The position numbers and the translations under genes are program-made. A stretch of DNA of 7,002 nt from CAZOZP01 sp964584325 (GTDB lineage Bacteria; Bacteroidota; Ignavibacteria; Ignavibacteriales; Melioribacteraceae). Below the pieces are notes generated by a model. It worked only from the letters and a program-made list of their open reading frames with translations. It was not told where the DNA came from and did not search any database. The DNA lies in assembly GCA_964584325.1 (NCBI GenBank), contig CAZOZP010000101.1, positions 1 to 7,002 of the forward strand, written 5' to 3'. The first letter of the stretch is position 1. Every line of letters begins with the position of its first letter. Of this stretch, positions 1 through 5,656 are shown piece after piece.

Positions 1-103
1 AAGATCCACTTAAATATAATGTAAAGACTGTCTAACAGATGGGGGTAAGCATAGTAACGAAGTAGCAAATTGAAAGAAAATGACAGGAAAAATAGAACAC
101 CAG
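1..103. other. Non-coding left edge with no recognisable gene
   Basis: No convincing coding sequence is seen here. Bases 6-14 (CCACTTAAA) and 30-53 are weakly similar, in inverted orientation, to bases 6979-6987 and 6949-6972 near the other end of the window. A short tract at 85-98 (AGGAAAAATAGAACA-like) recurs almost unchanged near 5425-5437, just before the second attC-like element. The stretch is probably the tail of a preceding cassette or repeat, but its identity is not clear. Confidence 0.4.
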
Positions 104-236
104 CACCCAACAAGCGGTATAAAACATTGGGGTTTAAGTGGTTATTCGTGCGTACTGCCCCGCATCAAGTTCAGTGTAACTGGACAGGACAGTAGCCCGC
201 AATCCCCAACGATTTCATACCGCCGGCCGTTATGGG
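104..236. repeat. attC-like imperfect palindrome A
   Basis: This is a ~133 nt element with an imperfect inverted repeat. The left arm is GCGGTATAAAACATTGGGG (114-132) and the right arm CCCCAACGATTTCATACCGC (204-223), differing by an A/C mismatch and a small bulge. Outside the arms, ACCCAAC (105-111) fits the integron R'' consensus RYYYAAC, and GTTATGG (229-235) resembles the R' consensus GTTRRRY. The arrangement R''-arm-loop-arm-R' and the length match long attC sites. Palindrome B (5502-5635) belongs to the same family in the same orientation, with TATAAAA in the left arm opposite TTTCATA in the right. The stem-loop is seen directly; that it is a recombination site is inferred, since no integrase lies in the window. 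Confidence 0.55.
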
Positions 237-261
237 CAAGCGGAAAAAAACAACGACACAG

Positions 262-293
262 CAAATTGACAATGAAAATGGAATATTAAACTT
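262..293. repeat. Outer blocks of left interrupted inverted repeat
   Basis: CAAATTG (262-268) and ATATTAAACTT (283-293) recur as exact reverse complements at 5462-5468 (CAATTTG) and 5444-5454 (AAGTTTAATAT), on the far side of the three-gene operon. The gap between the blocks is 14 nt here and 7 nt there. They are collinear, in inverted order, with the larger repeat at 350-394 / 5352-5396, so all appear to be parts of one degraded terminal inverted repeat. Confidence 0.5.
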
Positions 294-294
294 G
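265..294 (+). promoter_or_regulatory. Possible Bacteroidota-type promoter for the helicase operon
   Basis: ATTG (265-268) is followed 18 nt later by TAAACTTG (287-294). This is close to the Bacteroidota -33/-7 pattern TTTG - about 19 nt - TAnnTTTG, with one mismatch in each box. It would give a leader of roughly 190 nt containing the AT-rich repeat and the stem-loop before the helicase start. The match is short and could be chance, and the same bases form part of the inverted repeat, so this is only a candidate. Confidence 0.27.
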
Positions 295-349
295 AAATGA
301 AAAACGAAACTGACAGACAAATAACCCGACACTCATTGCCGACCCGAAT

Positions 350-394
350 GTGTTTTAATTTTTTTTACCCACCGCACAAAAATTTTGAAATTCT
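350..394. repeat. 45-nt AT-rich inverted repeat, left copy
   Basis: GTGTTTTAATTTTTTT (350-365), a 12-nt spacer and AAAAATTTTGAAATTCT (378-394) are exact reverse complements of 5381-5396 and 5352-5368. The 12-nt spacer has the same length in both copies but an unrelated sequence. Each copy can also fold on itself (AATTTTT against AAAAATT), with the variable spacer in the loop. The pair flanks the three-gene operon. Confidence 0.8.
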
Positions 395-404
395 GCCGAC
401 CCAC

Positions 405-467
405 ATTGCACACATTGGCAAGTCGCACCAGCCGACCCACAGACCAAAACTTGCCAAAGAGTGCAAT
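405..467 (+). promoter_or_regulatory. Strong stem-loop in the leader of the helicase operon
   Basis: ATTGCAC (405-411) pairs perfectly with GTGCAAT (461-467). After a 3x3 internal loop (ACA 412-414 opposite AGA 458-460), TTGGCAAGT (415-423) pairs perfectly with ACTTGCCAA (449-457), leaving a 25-nt C/A-rich loop. The 16 paired bases end 26 nt before the helicase start codon. No U-tract follows, so it is not a classical terminator. A stem of the same design, with different pairs but the same ACA/AGA internal loop, lies just after the operon at 5269-5337. It could act as a leader RNA structure, a protein-binding site or a DNA hairpin of a mobile end; the sequence does not decide. Confidence 0.6.
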
Positions 468-493
468 TTAGCTGACACACAAATGATAATACT

Positions 494-2509
494 ATGAATA
501 GACAAGAAGCCGAAATAATTCTACAACGAACATTTAAACTGAGCCGTTTTTATGATGAACAATGGACTACCATTGAGAAAATTTTAAATGGAGAAAGGGT
601 TCTTCTTATTGAAAAAACCGGTTTTGGAAAATCGTTATGTTTTCAGTTTCCTGCTATTATTTTAAGTGGTACAACTATTATTTTCTCTCCATTGATTGCA
701 TTAATGCGGGACCAAGTAAAAAAGATGAATGAACTGGGTATTTCTGCTAGATGTATAAATAGCAATCAAACACCTGAAGAAAACACTCAAATAATTAATG
801 ACTCCAAAGAAGGAAAGGTCAAAATTATTTATATACATCCTCAAAGAATTGAAAATGCTGAATGGATGCAGGCAGCTGGGCAAATGAAAATTTCAATGGT
901 TGTTGTTGATGAAGCCCATTGTATTTCAATGTGGGGGCATGATTTTATTCCTGCATATAGGCGCATAATTAATCTGGTAAATCTTCTCCCAAAAGAATTT
1001 CCTGTTTTGGCTACTACCGCGACTGCCACAAAACGGGTTGAGAAAGATGTGGCAGAGCAAATAGGTGGAAATCTGACTATAATCAGAGGAAACCTAATGA
1101 GAGATAATTTTAAGCTCTTTGTCATTAAGGTAAACACAGAAGATGAAAAACTAATATGGTTGGGGCAGAATCTAGAAAAATTGCCTGGTTCAGGTGTATT
1201 ATACACGGGAACAAGGGTAGATACTGAAATTTATTCTAAGTGGTTTGAATTTCTGAAAATTCCATCAACTGGTTATAATGCTGGACTAGATCCTGAATCA
1301 AGAATTGCCATTGAAAACGGTTTAATGAAAAATCAATGGAAATGCGTTATTTCTACCAATGCACTGGGAATGGGTATTGATAAGCCAGACATACGTTTTA
1401 TAATTCATACTCAAATTCCGCAATCACCTATTCATTACTATCAGGAAATAGGAAGAGCAGGAAGAGACAATCAACCTTCCTATATTATACTTTTCTATAA
1501 TCCTGAAGACAAAAAACTGCCTGAAGCATTTATTGAGGGTGGAAGACCATCAATTTCAAAGTATGAGAAAGTTATTACTGCTGTTAAAAGTGAAATGTTA
1601 GGTGAACGTGATTTAATGAGAAGAACAAATTTAAGGCAGAATCAAATTAGAGTAATTAAAGCCGACCTGATGGAACAAAAAATCATTCGAGAAGTTACAG
1701 TTGGTCGAAGCAAAAAGTTTGAATACATTACTGGTGCACCAACGCTCAATACAAAGGCTTTTGAAGAATTACGAGCAAGTAAGACTCGGGATTTGGACAA
1801 GATGATTGAATATGTAGAAACAACTCAATCACGAATGAAATACTTATGCGATTATTTGGGCGATTCATCAACTCATTCTTTTAATAATTGCGATAATACT
1901 GGATTGAAAAAAATCATTGTATCTGTTAATGATGAATGGACACAAAAGTTACAAGAATTTCGAGAAGATTATTTTCCTGTCCTAGAAGTTGAAACAAGAG
2001 GAACAAACTTAATAAATGGGGTTGCTGCTTCTTATTACGGTGTTTCAAATGTAGGCAGTGCATTGCATCGTAGTAAATACGAAAATGGTGGTGATTTTCC
2101 TGATTTCCTTTTGAGATTAATACTAAAAGCATATCGTAAAAAATTTGGCCAGGAGAAATTTGATTTAATTCTTTATGTTCCACCCACAAAATCGGGTGAA
2201 TTAGTAAAGAACTTTGCAGTAAAAGTATCACAAGTGTTAAAATTTCCAATATCGCATAATTTATTAAAGCAGAGGGCAACGAGTGAGCAGAAAGTTTTTG
2301 AAAACAGTTATTTGAAATCTGACAATGTTAAAGATGCCTTTGTAATTAGAACGCCTGATGAAGTAAAGGGGAAATCCATTTTATTAATTGATGACATTTT
2401 TGATAGTGGTGCAACTATAAAAGAAATTGGAAGATATTTAAGTAATTTAGGTGCTTTAAAAATTGCACCTTTAGTAATCGCAAGAACAGTAGGAGGAGAT
2501 TTAGTATGA
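494..2509 (+). CDS. RecQ-family DNA helicase fused to a ComF-like phosphoribosyltransferase
   Basis: This 671-residue protein is predicted to unwind DNA 3'-5' using ATP. RecQ motifs appear in order: Q23 (motif 0), Walker A TGFGKS (42-47), SPLIALMRDQV (65-75), the DEAH box and aromatic-rich loop (139-151, DEAHCISMWGHDF), the ATTATAT motif III (173-179), motif V around 287-301 and motif VI QEIGRAGRD (317-325). The usual RecQ zinc site is degraded: around 446-469 only C466 of four cysteines remains. No HRDC domain is seen. Residues ~508-668 instead form a PRTase resembling ComF: YYG near 514, R594/T596/Q599, NVKDAF (611-616), and an intact PRPP loop LLIDDIFDSGAT (630-641). The start at 494 is chosen because the upstream ATG at 483 runs into a stop; no Shine-Dalgarno is evident. 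It is first in an operon with a second PRTase protein and a DprA homologue, suggesting joint action on single-stranded or processed DNA, probably in phage defence. The helicase call is firm; the biological role is inferred. Confidence 0.9.
   Translation: MNRQEAEIILQRTFKLSRFYDEQWTTIEKILNGERVLLIEKTGFGKSLCFQFPAIILSGTTIIFSPLIALMRDQVKKMNELGISARCINSNQTPEENTQIINDSKEGKVKIIYIHPQRIENAEWMQAAGQMKISMVVVDEAHCISMWGHDFIPAYRRIINLVNLLPKEFPVLATTATATKRVEKDVAEQIGGNLTIIRGNLMRDNFKLFVIKVNTEDEKLIWLGQNLEKLPGSGVLYTGTRVDTEIYSKWFEFLKIPSTGYNAGLDPESRIAIENGLMKNQWKCVISTNALGMGIDKPDIRFIIHTQIPQSPIHYYQEIGRAGRDNQPSYIILFYNPEDKKLPEAFIEGGRPSISKYEKVITAVKSEMLGERDLMRRTNLRQNQIRVIKADLMEQKIIREVTVGRSKKFEYITGAPTLNTKAFEELRASKTRDLDKMIEYVETTQSRMKYLCDYLGDSSTHSFNNCDNTGLKKIIVSVNDEWTQKLQEFREDYFPVLEVETRGTNLINGVAASYYGVSNVGSALHRSKYENGGDFPDFLLRLILKAYRKKFGQEKFDLILYVPPTKSGELVKNFAVKVSQVLKFPISHNLLKQRATSEQKVFENSYLKSDNVKDAFVIRTPDEVKGKSILLIDDIFDSGATIKEIGRYLSNLGALKIAPLVIARTVGGDLV
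2491..2496 (+). promoter_or_regulatory. Strong ribosome binding site of the second gene
   Basis: AGGAGG lies 9 nt before the ATG at 2506 and within the end of the helicase gene. It is the only strong Shine-Dalgarno seen in the window and favours the ATG at 2506 over the next in-frame ATG at 2509. It suggests that the second protein is translated at a high level in addition to coupling through the ATGA overlap. Confidence 0.75.
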
Positions 2510-4122
2510 TGAATCAAAGAACTTGTTCACATAGAATCTCAGAATTGTATAATGAGATTATTTTAACCAGTAAATTCAAAGTAGAATATAGTAGATCAGA
2601 ATCTTTTTACTTTGATAATTTATATGTTACTATTTTTAGTACTACTTCCTTCAAAACTAAACTTCTAATAATCGATAAAGAAAATCAAAATATTGTTTTT
2701 GAAAACATTTGTGATAACAGTTTCATATTATTCAATGATTTACAAAGGGACAAATTCTTGTATAATATTGATTTGGATTATACAATAATTAGAAAAATCA
2801 CAAATCCTGTGCTTAAAGAAGGTATAAGTAAGGAAGTGACATGCCAAAAACATCAATTTTTACATCTTTCAAAAAAAATTAATGATGTTTTACTAAAGGA
2901 TGATGTTCTATATTTCTCTATTAATATAAATGGTGCTATAGTTGAAGAAGATAGTACAATAAGTATAGAATTATCAAAAGAAAAAAACTACCTAACCCCT
3001 ATTGATAAGTTATCAAGTGATTTTTCATTCATGGAAATTTCATCTTTAATTGGAATTGATATTGATAATTTAGATGAAATTAACCGAGGTAATTTTGATT
3101 TTGGTATTGCTTCATCAAAAGTAAGTTTTGATGGTCGAATTTTAAATAGAAATAACACAGTCTTAATTCAAGTGTATGATAGTTACTATATGGAGGAAAT
3201 TTCGTATTTAATTGACTATCGTCAAGGAATTACAAAGCAGTTACACCCGCCATATTTAATTGAATCAAACAATAATTATTTACTAATAAAACCATTATAC
3301 GCATATAATACATATTCAGATTTTAAACTTATACGGCTACATGACTTAAAAGAGTTTGATTTGTTTAAAGTTTTTAATCCAGAAATTTTAGGAATTACTG
3401 AAGAGGACGCTTATAAATACTCAATTGGTGATTTTGATTTTATTGAATTTCAAAATGATGATATACTTTTAGTAGATAAGTTTGAATTCTCCTGTCAAAA
3501 TTTATTTTCAGGTATTATCAATCCAAATTTAGAAATTAAAGAGAAAATTAATATAAAATCAATTATCCCTTTAAAAGGCAATTCCTTTGATGGTTATGCT
3601 TTAGAGTTACATACTATAAAAAGCACACTGAAAGCAGACGGTAGTTTTGAAACCTTAAGAACAGAATTAGGCGAATTGATTTATAAACTCAAATACCATT
3701 TTGATAAGAATTCTATTGAACCACTTGCTCAAAGATGTGCTAATATCATTAAGAATACTTTCTCAAATATTGATGTAATAATTCCATCTCCTCCTTCAAA
3801 CTTGAATAGACCTTTTCAGCCTGTAATTGAACTTGCTACAAGAATAAGCGAATTAACCCAAATTCCTATTGATTTAGATTTTGTTAAGAAATTACCGACT
3901 GAACAAATTAAAACTCTTTCAGACCAAGAATCCAGAAATATCGTTTTGGAACGTGCCATTTCAATAAAAGGCAAGCAATACAAAGGAAGGAATATTCTAC
4001 TTTTCGATGATTTATTTAGGTCTGGAGATACACTAAATGCTATAGCTAAAAAGCTAAAAAATGAAGGTGAAGTTAATAATATTAAAGCACTCTGTGTGAC
4101 AAAAACAAGAACAAAAAGATGA
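2506..4122 (+). CDS. Protein with unknown N-terminal region and C-terminal ComF-like phosphoribosyltransferase (ShosT-like)
   Basis: This is a 538-residue soluble protein with no signal peptide or membrane segment. Residues 1 to ~365 are rich in short alternating hydrophobic/polar stretches with many Asp, Asn, Ile and Phe, suggesting mainly beta structure, possibly propeller-like; I do not recognise a family. Residues ~383-533 are a PRTase of ComF type: RTELGELIYKLKYHFD (385-400), IIPSPPS (425-431), a T/Q/R pattern (T465, Q467, R477, N478), and a complete PRPP-binding loop ILLFDDLFRSGDT (497-509). It overlaps the helicase gene by ATGA and the dprA-like gene by ATGA. A large PRTase protein encoded directly before a DprA-like protein is the ShosT/ShosA arrangement, in which ShosT is the toxic component; by analogy this is the candidate effector. 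Its base composition looks even more AT-rich than its neighbours. The PRTase fold is well supported; the toxin role and substrate are inferred. Confidence 0.8.
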   Translation: MMNQRTCSHRISELYNEIILTSKFKVEYSRSESFYFDNLYVTIFSTTSFKTKLLIIDKENQNIVFENICDNSFILFNDLQRDKFLYNIDLDYTIIRKITNPVLKEGISKEVTCQKHQFLHLSKKINDVLLKDDVLYFSININGAIVEEDSTISIELSKEKNYLTPIDKLSSDFSFMEISSLIGIDIDNLDEINRGNFDFGIASSKVSFDGRILNRNNTVLIQVYDSYYMEEISYLIDYRQGITKQLHPPYLIESNNNYLLIKPLYAYNTYSDFKLIRLHDLKEFDLFKVFNPEILGITEEDAYKYSIGDFDFIEFQNDDILLVDKFEFSCQNLFSGIINPNLEIKEKINIKSIIPLKGNSFDGYALELHTIKSTLKADGSFETLRTELGELIYKLKYHFDKNSIEPLAQRCANIIKNTFSNIDVIIPSPPSNLNRPFQPVIELATRISELTQIPIDLDFVKKLPTEQIKTLSDQESRNIVLERAISIKGKQYKGRNILLFDDLFRSGDTLNAIAKKLKNEGEVNNIKALCVTKTRTKR

Positions 4123-5258
4123 ACAAAGAAGCAGCATATTGGATAGCATTGGCGCATCTGCCACGATGGGGTCATTTAAAAATTAATAACCTCATAGTAA
4201 AATTTTACCATGAGAAAAAACTCTCGGTTGAAGATTTTTTTCAATTATCTGAAAATGATTGGAAAAATCATTATGGTATTGAATATAAAGAAGTAGAGGA
4301 TTTAAAGAAAGCAAAGTCAGAATTAGCGAACAATGCTTTTCTTGCAGAATCATTGAATAATGAGGGCTATGAATTAATCCCAATAACCTCACCTGAGTAT
4401 TCAAAAACACTTAAAGAAAACCTAAAAGCCGCACACGCACCAGCTCTATTGTATGTGAAAGGCAACAAACAAATAATGCAAGAAAAATCAATTGCAATTG
4501 TTGGTTCTCGCAATGCAACAGATAAATCATTGGAATTTACAGATAATATTGCCAAGTTAGCCAGTAAGGAATATAAAGTCGTTGTAAGCGGTTTTGCTAA
4601 AGGAGTTGACAAACAAGCATTGGATTCGGCAATTAATTACAAAGGACAGAGCATTATAGTTTTACCACAAGGCATTATGACTTTTGGATCAGGTTTTAAA
4701 AAATATTATAAACAGATAGTTGATGGCGATGTACTGGTTTTGAGTACATTTTTCCCAAAAGCACCTTGGAAAGCAGAATTGGCTATGGCTAGGAATCCAA
4801 TAATATATGGACTTGCATCCGAAATTTACGTTGCAGAATCCTCAGATAAAGGTGGTACTTGGTCTGGTGTTGTTGATGGATTGAGAAAGAATAGAAAAAT
4901 ATATGTACGCAAACCAGACTCAAATGAAAATAATGCCAATAATTTATTAATTCAAAAAGGTGCGATTGCTGTTGACTTTAATGGTAATCCATTACTTGAT
5001 TACAAACCGACATTAATTGAAGTGAATCAATTAAGTTTAAATGAACCAACAGTAAATTACGAAAATAAAATTTTGGACTTATTGAAAACAGGCGAATATG
5101 CTGTCAAAGACATAATCAAAAAGTTACAGCTGACTTGGTCTGAAAAGAAATTAAGAGATTATCTGAAAAGCAAAAAAGAAGTCGAAACGATAAATAAAAA
5201 ACCCATGAGATATACAATGAAAGATTCAACAATAAAGCAAAAATCATTATTTGACTAA
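4119..5258 (+). CDS. DprA/Smf-like DNA-processing protein (ShosA-like)
   Basis: This 379-residue protein resembles DprA, which binds single-stranded DNA and loads RecA in natural transformation. Residues 5-60 look like the N-terminal helical (SAM/HhH-like) region. The Rossmann-type core runs from ~85 to 288: IAIVGSRNA (125-133), VVSGFAKGVD (155-164), MARNPIIYGLASEIYVAES (223-241), GGTW (245-248) and NLLIQKGAIAV (275-285). A winged-helix domain follows at ~312-367, as in many DprA proteins. The His that usually follows GiD (GIDxxAH) is Leu or Gln here (GVDKQAL), and the SGS-TA stretch is replaced by GGTWSGV, so it is a divergent paralogue rather than an ordinary competence DprA. The start overlaps the previous stop as ATGA; no Shine-Dalgarno is visible, so coupled translation is likely. 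In ShosTA-type pairs the DprA-like protein is the antitoxin or sensor; that role is inferred here. The DprA family call is firm. Confidence 0.9.
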   Translation: MNKEAAYWIALAHLPRWGHLKINNLIVKFYHEKKLSVEDFFQLSENDWKNHYGIEYKEVEDLKKAKSELANNAFLAESLNNEGYELIPITSPEYSKTLKENLKAAHAPALLYVKGNKQIMQEKSIAIVGSRNATDKSLEFTDNIAKLASKEYKVVVSGFAKGVDKQALDSAINYKGQSIIVLPQGIMTFGSGFKKYYKQIVDGDVLVLSTFFPKAPWKAELAMARNPIIYGLASEIYVAESSDKGGTWSGVVDGLRKNRKIYVRKPDSNENNANNLLIQKGAIAVDFNGNPLLDYKPTLIEVNQLSLNEPTVNYENKILDLLKTGEYAVKDIIKKLQLTWSEKKLRDYLKSKKEVETINKKPMRYTMKDSTIKQKSLFD

Positions 5259-5268
5259 TGCCAGCCCA

Positions 5269-5337
5269 TTTGCAAGCACATTGCCAAAGCCCCACGAGCC
5301 AACGCTTCAACCGAAGCTTTGTCAAAGAGCTTGCAAA
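5269..5337 (+). promoter_or_regulatory. Stem-loop just after the dprA-like gene
   Basis: TTTGCAAGC (5269-5277) pairs perfectly with GCTTGCAAA (5329-5337). After a 3x3 internal loop (ACA 5278-5280 opposite AGA 5326-5328), TTGCCAAAGC (5281-5290) pairs with GCTTTGTCAA (5316-5325), with one mismatch. An alternative small hairpin GCTTC-AACC-GAAGC sits at 5304-5317. The stem starts 10 nt after the stop codon, but no U-tract follows directly, so it is at best an atypical terminator. Its design copies the leader stem-loop at 405-467. Confidence 0.6.
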
Positions 5338-5351
5338 GCCAGCCCCAGAGA

Positions 5352-5396
5352 AGAATTTCAAAATTTTTCTCCCCCTCTTTAAAAAAATTAAAACAC
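5352..5396. repeat. 45-nt AT-rich inverted repeat, right copy
   Basis: AGAATTTCAAAATTTTT (5352-5368), a 12-nt pyrimidine-rich spacer and AAAAAAATTAAAACAC (5381-5396) form the exact reverse complement, outside the spacer, of the copy at 350-394. It begins 14 nt after the downstream stem-loop, mirroring the 10 nt that separate the left copy from its stem-loop. Confidence 0.8.
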
Positions 5397-5443
5397 GCCA
5401 ACACACGGGCGACACAGACAGAAAGGAAAATAGAACAAATGAT

Positions 5444-5468
5444 AAGTTTAATATGAAAGTGCAATTTG
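5444..5468. repeat. Outer blocks of right interrupted inverted repeat
   Basis: AAGTTTAATAT (5444-5454) and CAATTTG (5462-5468) are reverse complements of 283-293 and 262-268. They extend the right-hand inverted repeat outward and end about 33 nt before attC-like palindrome B. Read on the minus strand they could resemble an inward-facing -33/-7 promoter, but the spacing is too short here to support it. Confidence 0.5.
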
Positions 5469-5501
5469 ACTCAGACACACGGACAGACAAGAACCGCCAG
5501 T

Positions 5502-5635
5502 GCATAACACGGTATATAAAAAATTGGGCAGATACTACTGAAATCAAAGGTTGTAGCTCGCTTCAAAATTTGTATCGGTTTGACAATGTCGTGCTCCGAA
5601 GTGCCCAACTTTTCATATACCGAAACCGTTAGCGG
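5502..5635. repeat. attC-like imperfect palindrome B
   Basis: The arms GGTATATAAAAAATTGGGC (5511-5529) and GCCCAACTTTTCATATACC (5603-5621) pair in 17 of 19 positions. They are bracketed by GCATAAC (5502-5508, R''-like) and GTTAGCG (5628-5634, R'-like), where TAAC can pair with GTTA. The total is ~134 nt, close to palindrome A at 104-236, with the same arm motif and the same A/C mismatches in the same orientation. It separates the helicase/PRTase/DprA operon from the next two-gene unit, 22 nt before the next start codon. The structure is seen; integron-type function is inferred. Confidence 0.6.
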
Positions 5636-5656
5636 TCAGCTTAAAAGACGACACCA

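Noticed and set aside
80..289. 69-codon open frame on the + strand
   Set aside because: It runs straight through attC-like palindrome A and its product has no domain-like features; its base composition is that of the surrounding non-coding repeat.
297..497. 66-codon open frame ending in an ATGA overlap with the helicase start
   Set aside because: The overlap is tempting, but the frame covers the AT-rich repeat and the leader stem-loop, has no ribosome binding site, and its H/P/T-rich product looks like translated non-coding DNA.
841..1206. 121-codon minus-strand frame within the helicase gene
   Set aside because: It is antisense to clear RecQ motifs and is a shadow frame; the other minus-strand frames inside genes were dropped for the same reason.
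5304..5317. GCTTC-AACC-GAAGC hairpin as a rho-independent terminator
   Set aside because: The stem has only 5 bp and no T-tract follows; the larger alternative stem at 5269-5337 explains the same bases better.
5116..5547. 143-codon minus-strand frame rich in hydrophobic residues
   Set aside because: It looks membrane-like but overlaps the winged-helix end of the dprA-like gene and the mirrored repeats; the hydrophobicity comes from A-rich sequence read in reverse.
5574..5583. TATCGGTTTG as a -7 promoter box for the glycosylase-like gene
   Set aside because: The spacing inside the box does not fit TAnnTTTG, no -33 box is well placed, and the bases lie in the loop of palindrome B.
5258..5632. 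124-codon open frame overlapping the dprA-like stop by one base
   Set aside because: It covers the stem-loop, the inverted repeat and almost all of palindrome B. Structured DNA on this scale explains the region, and the product shows no fold-like pattern.
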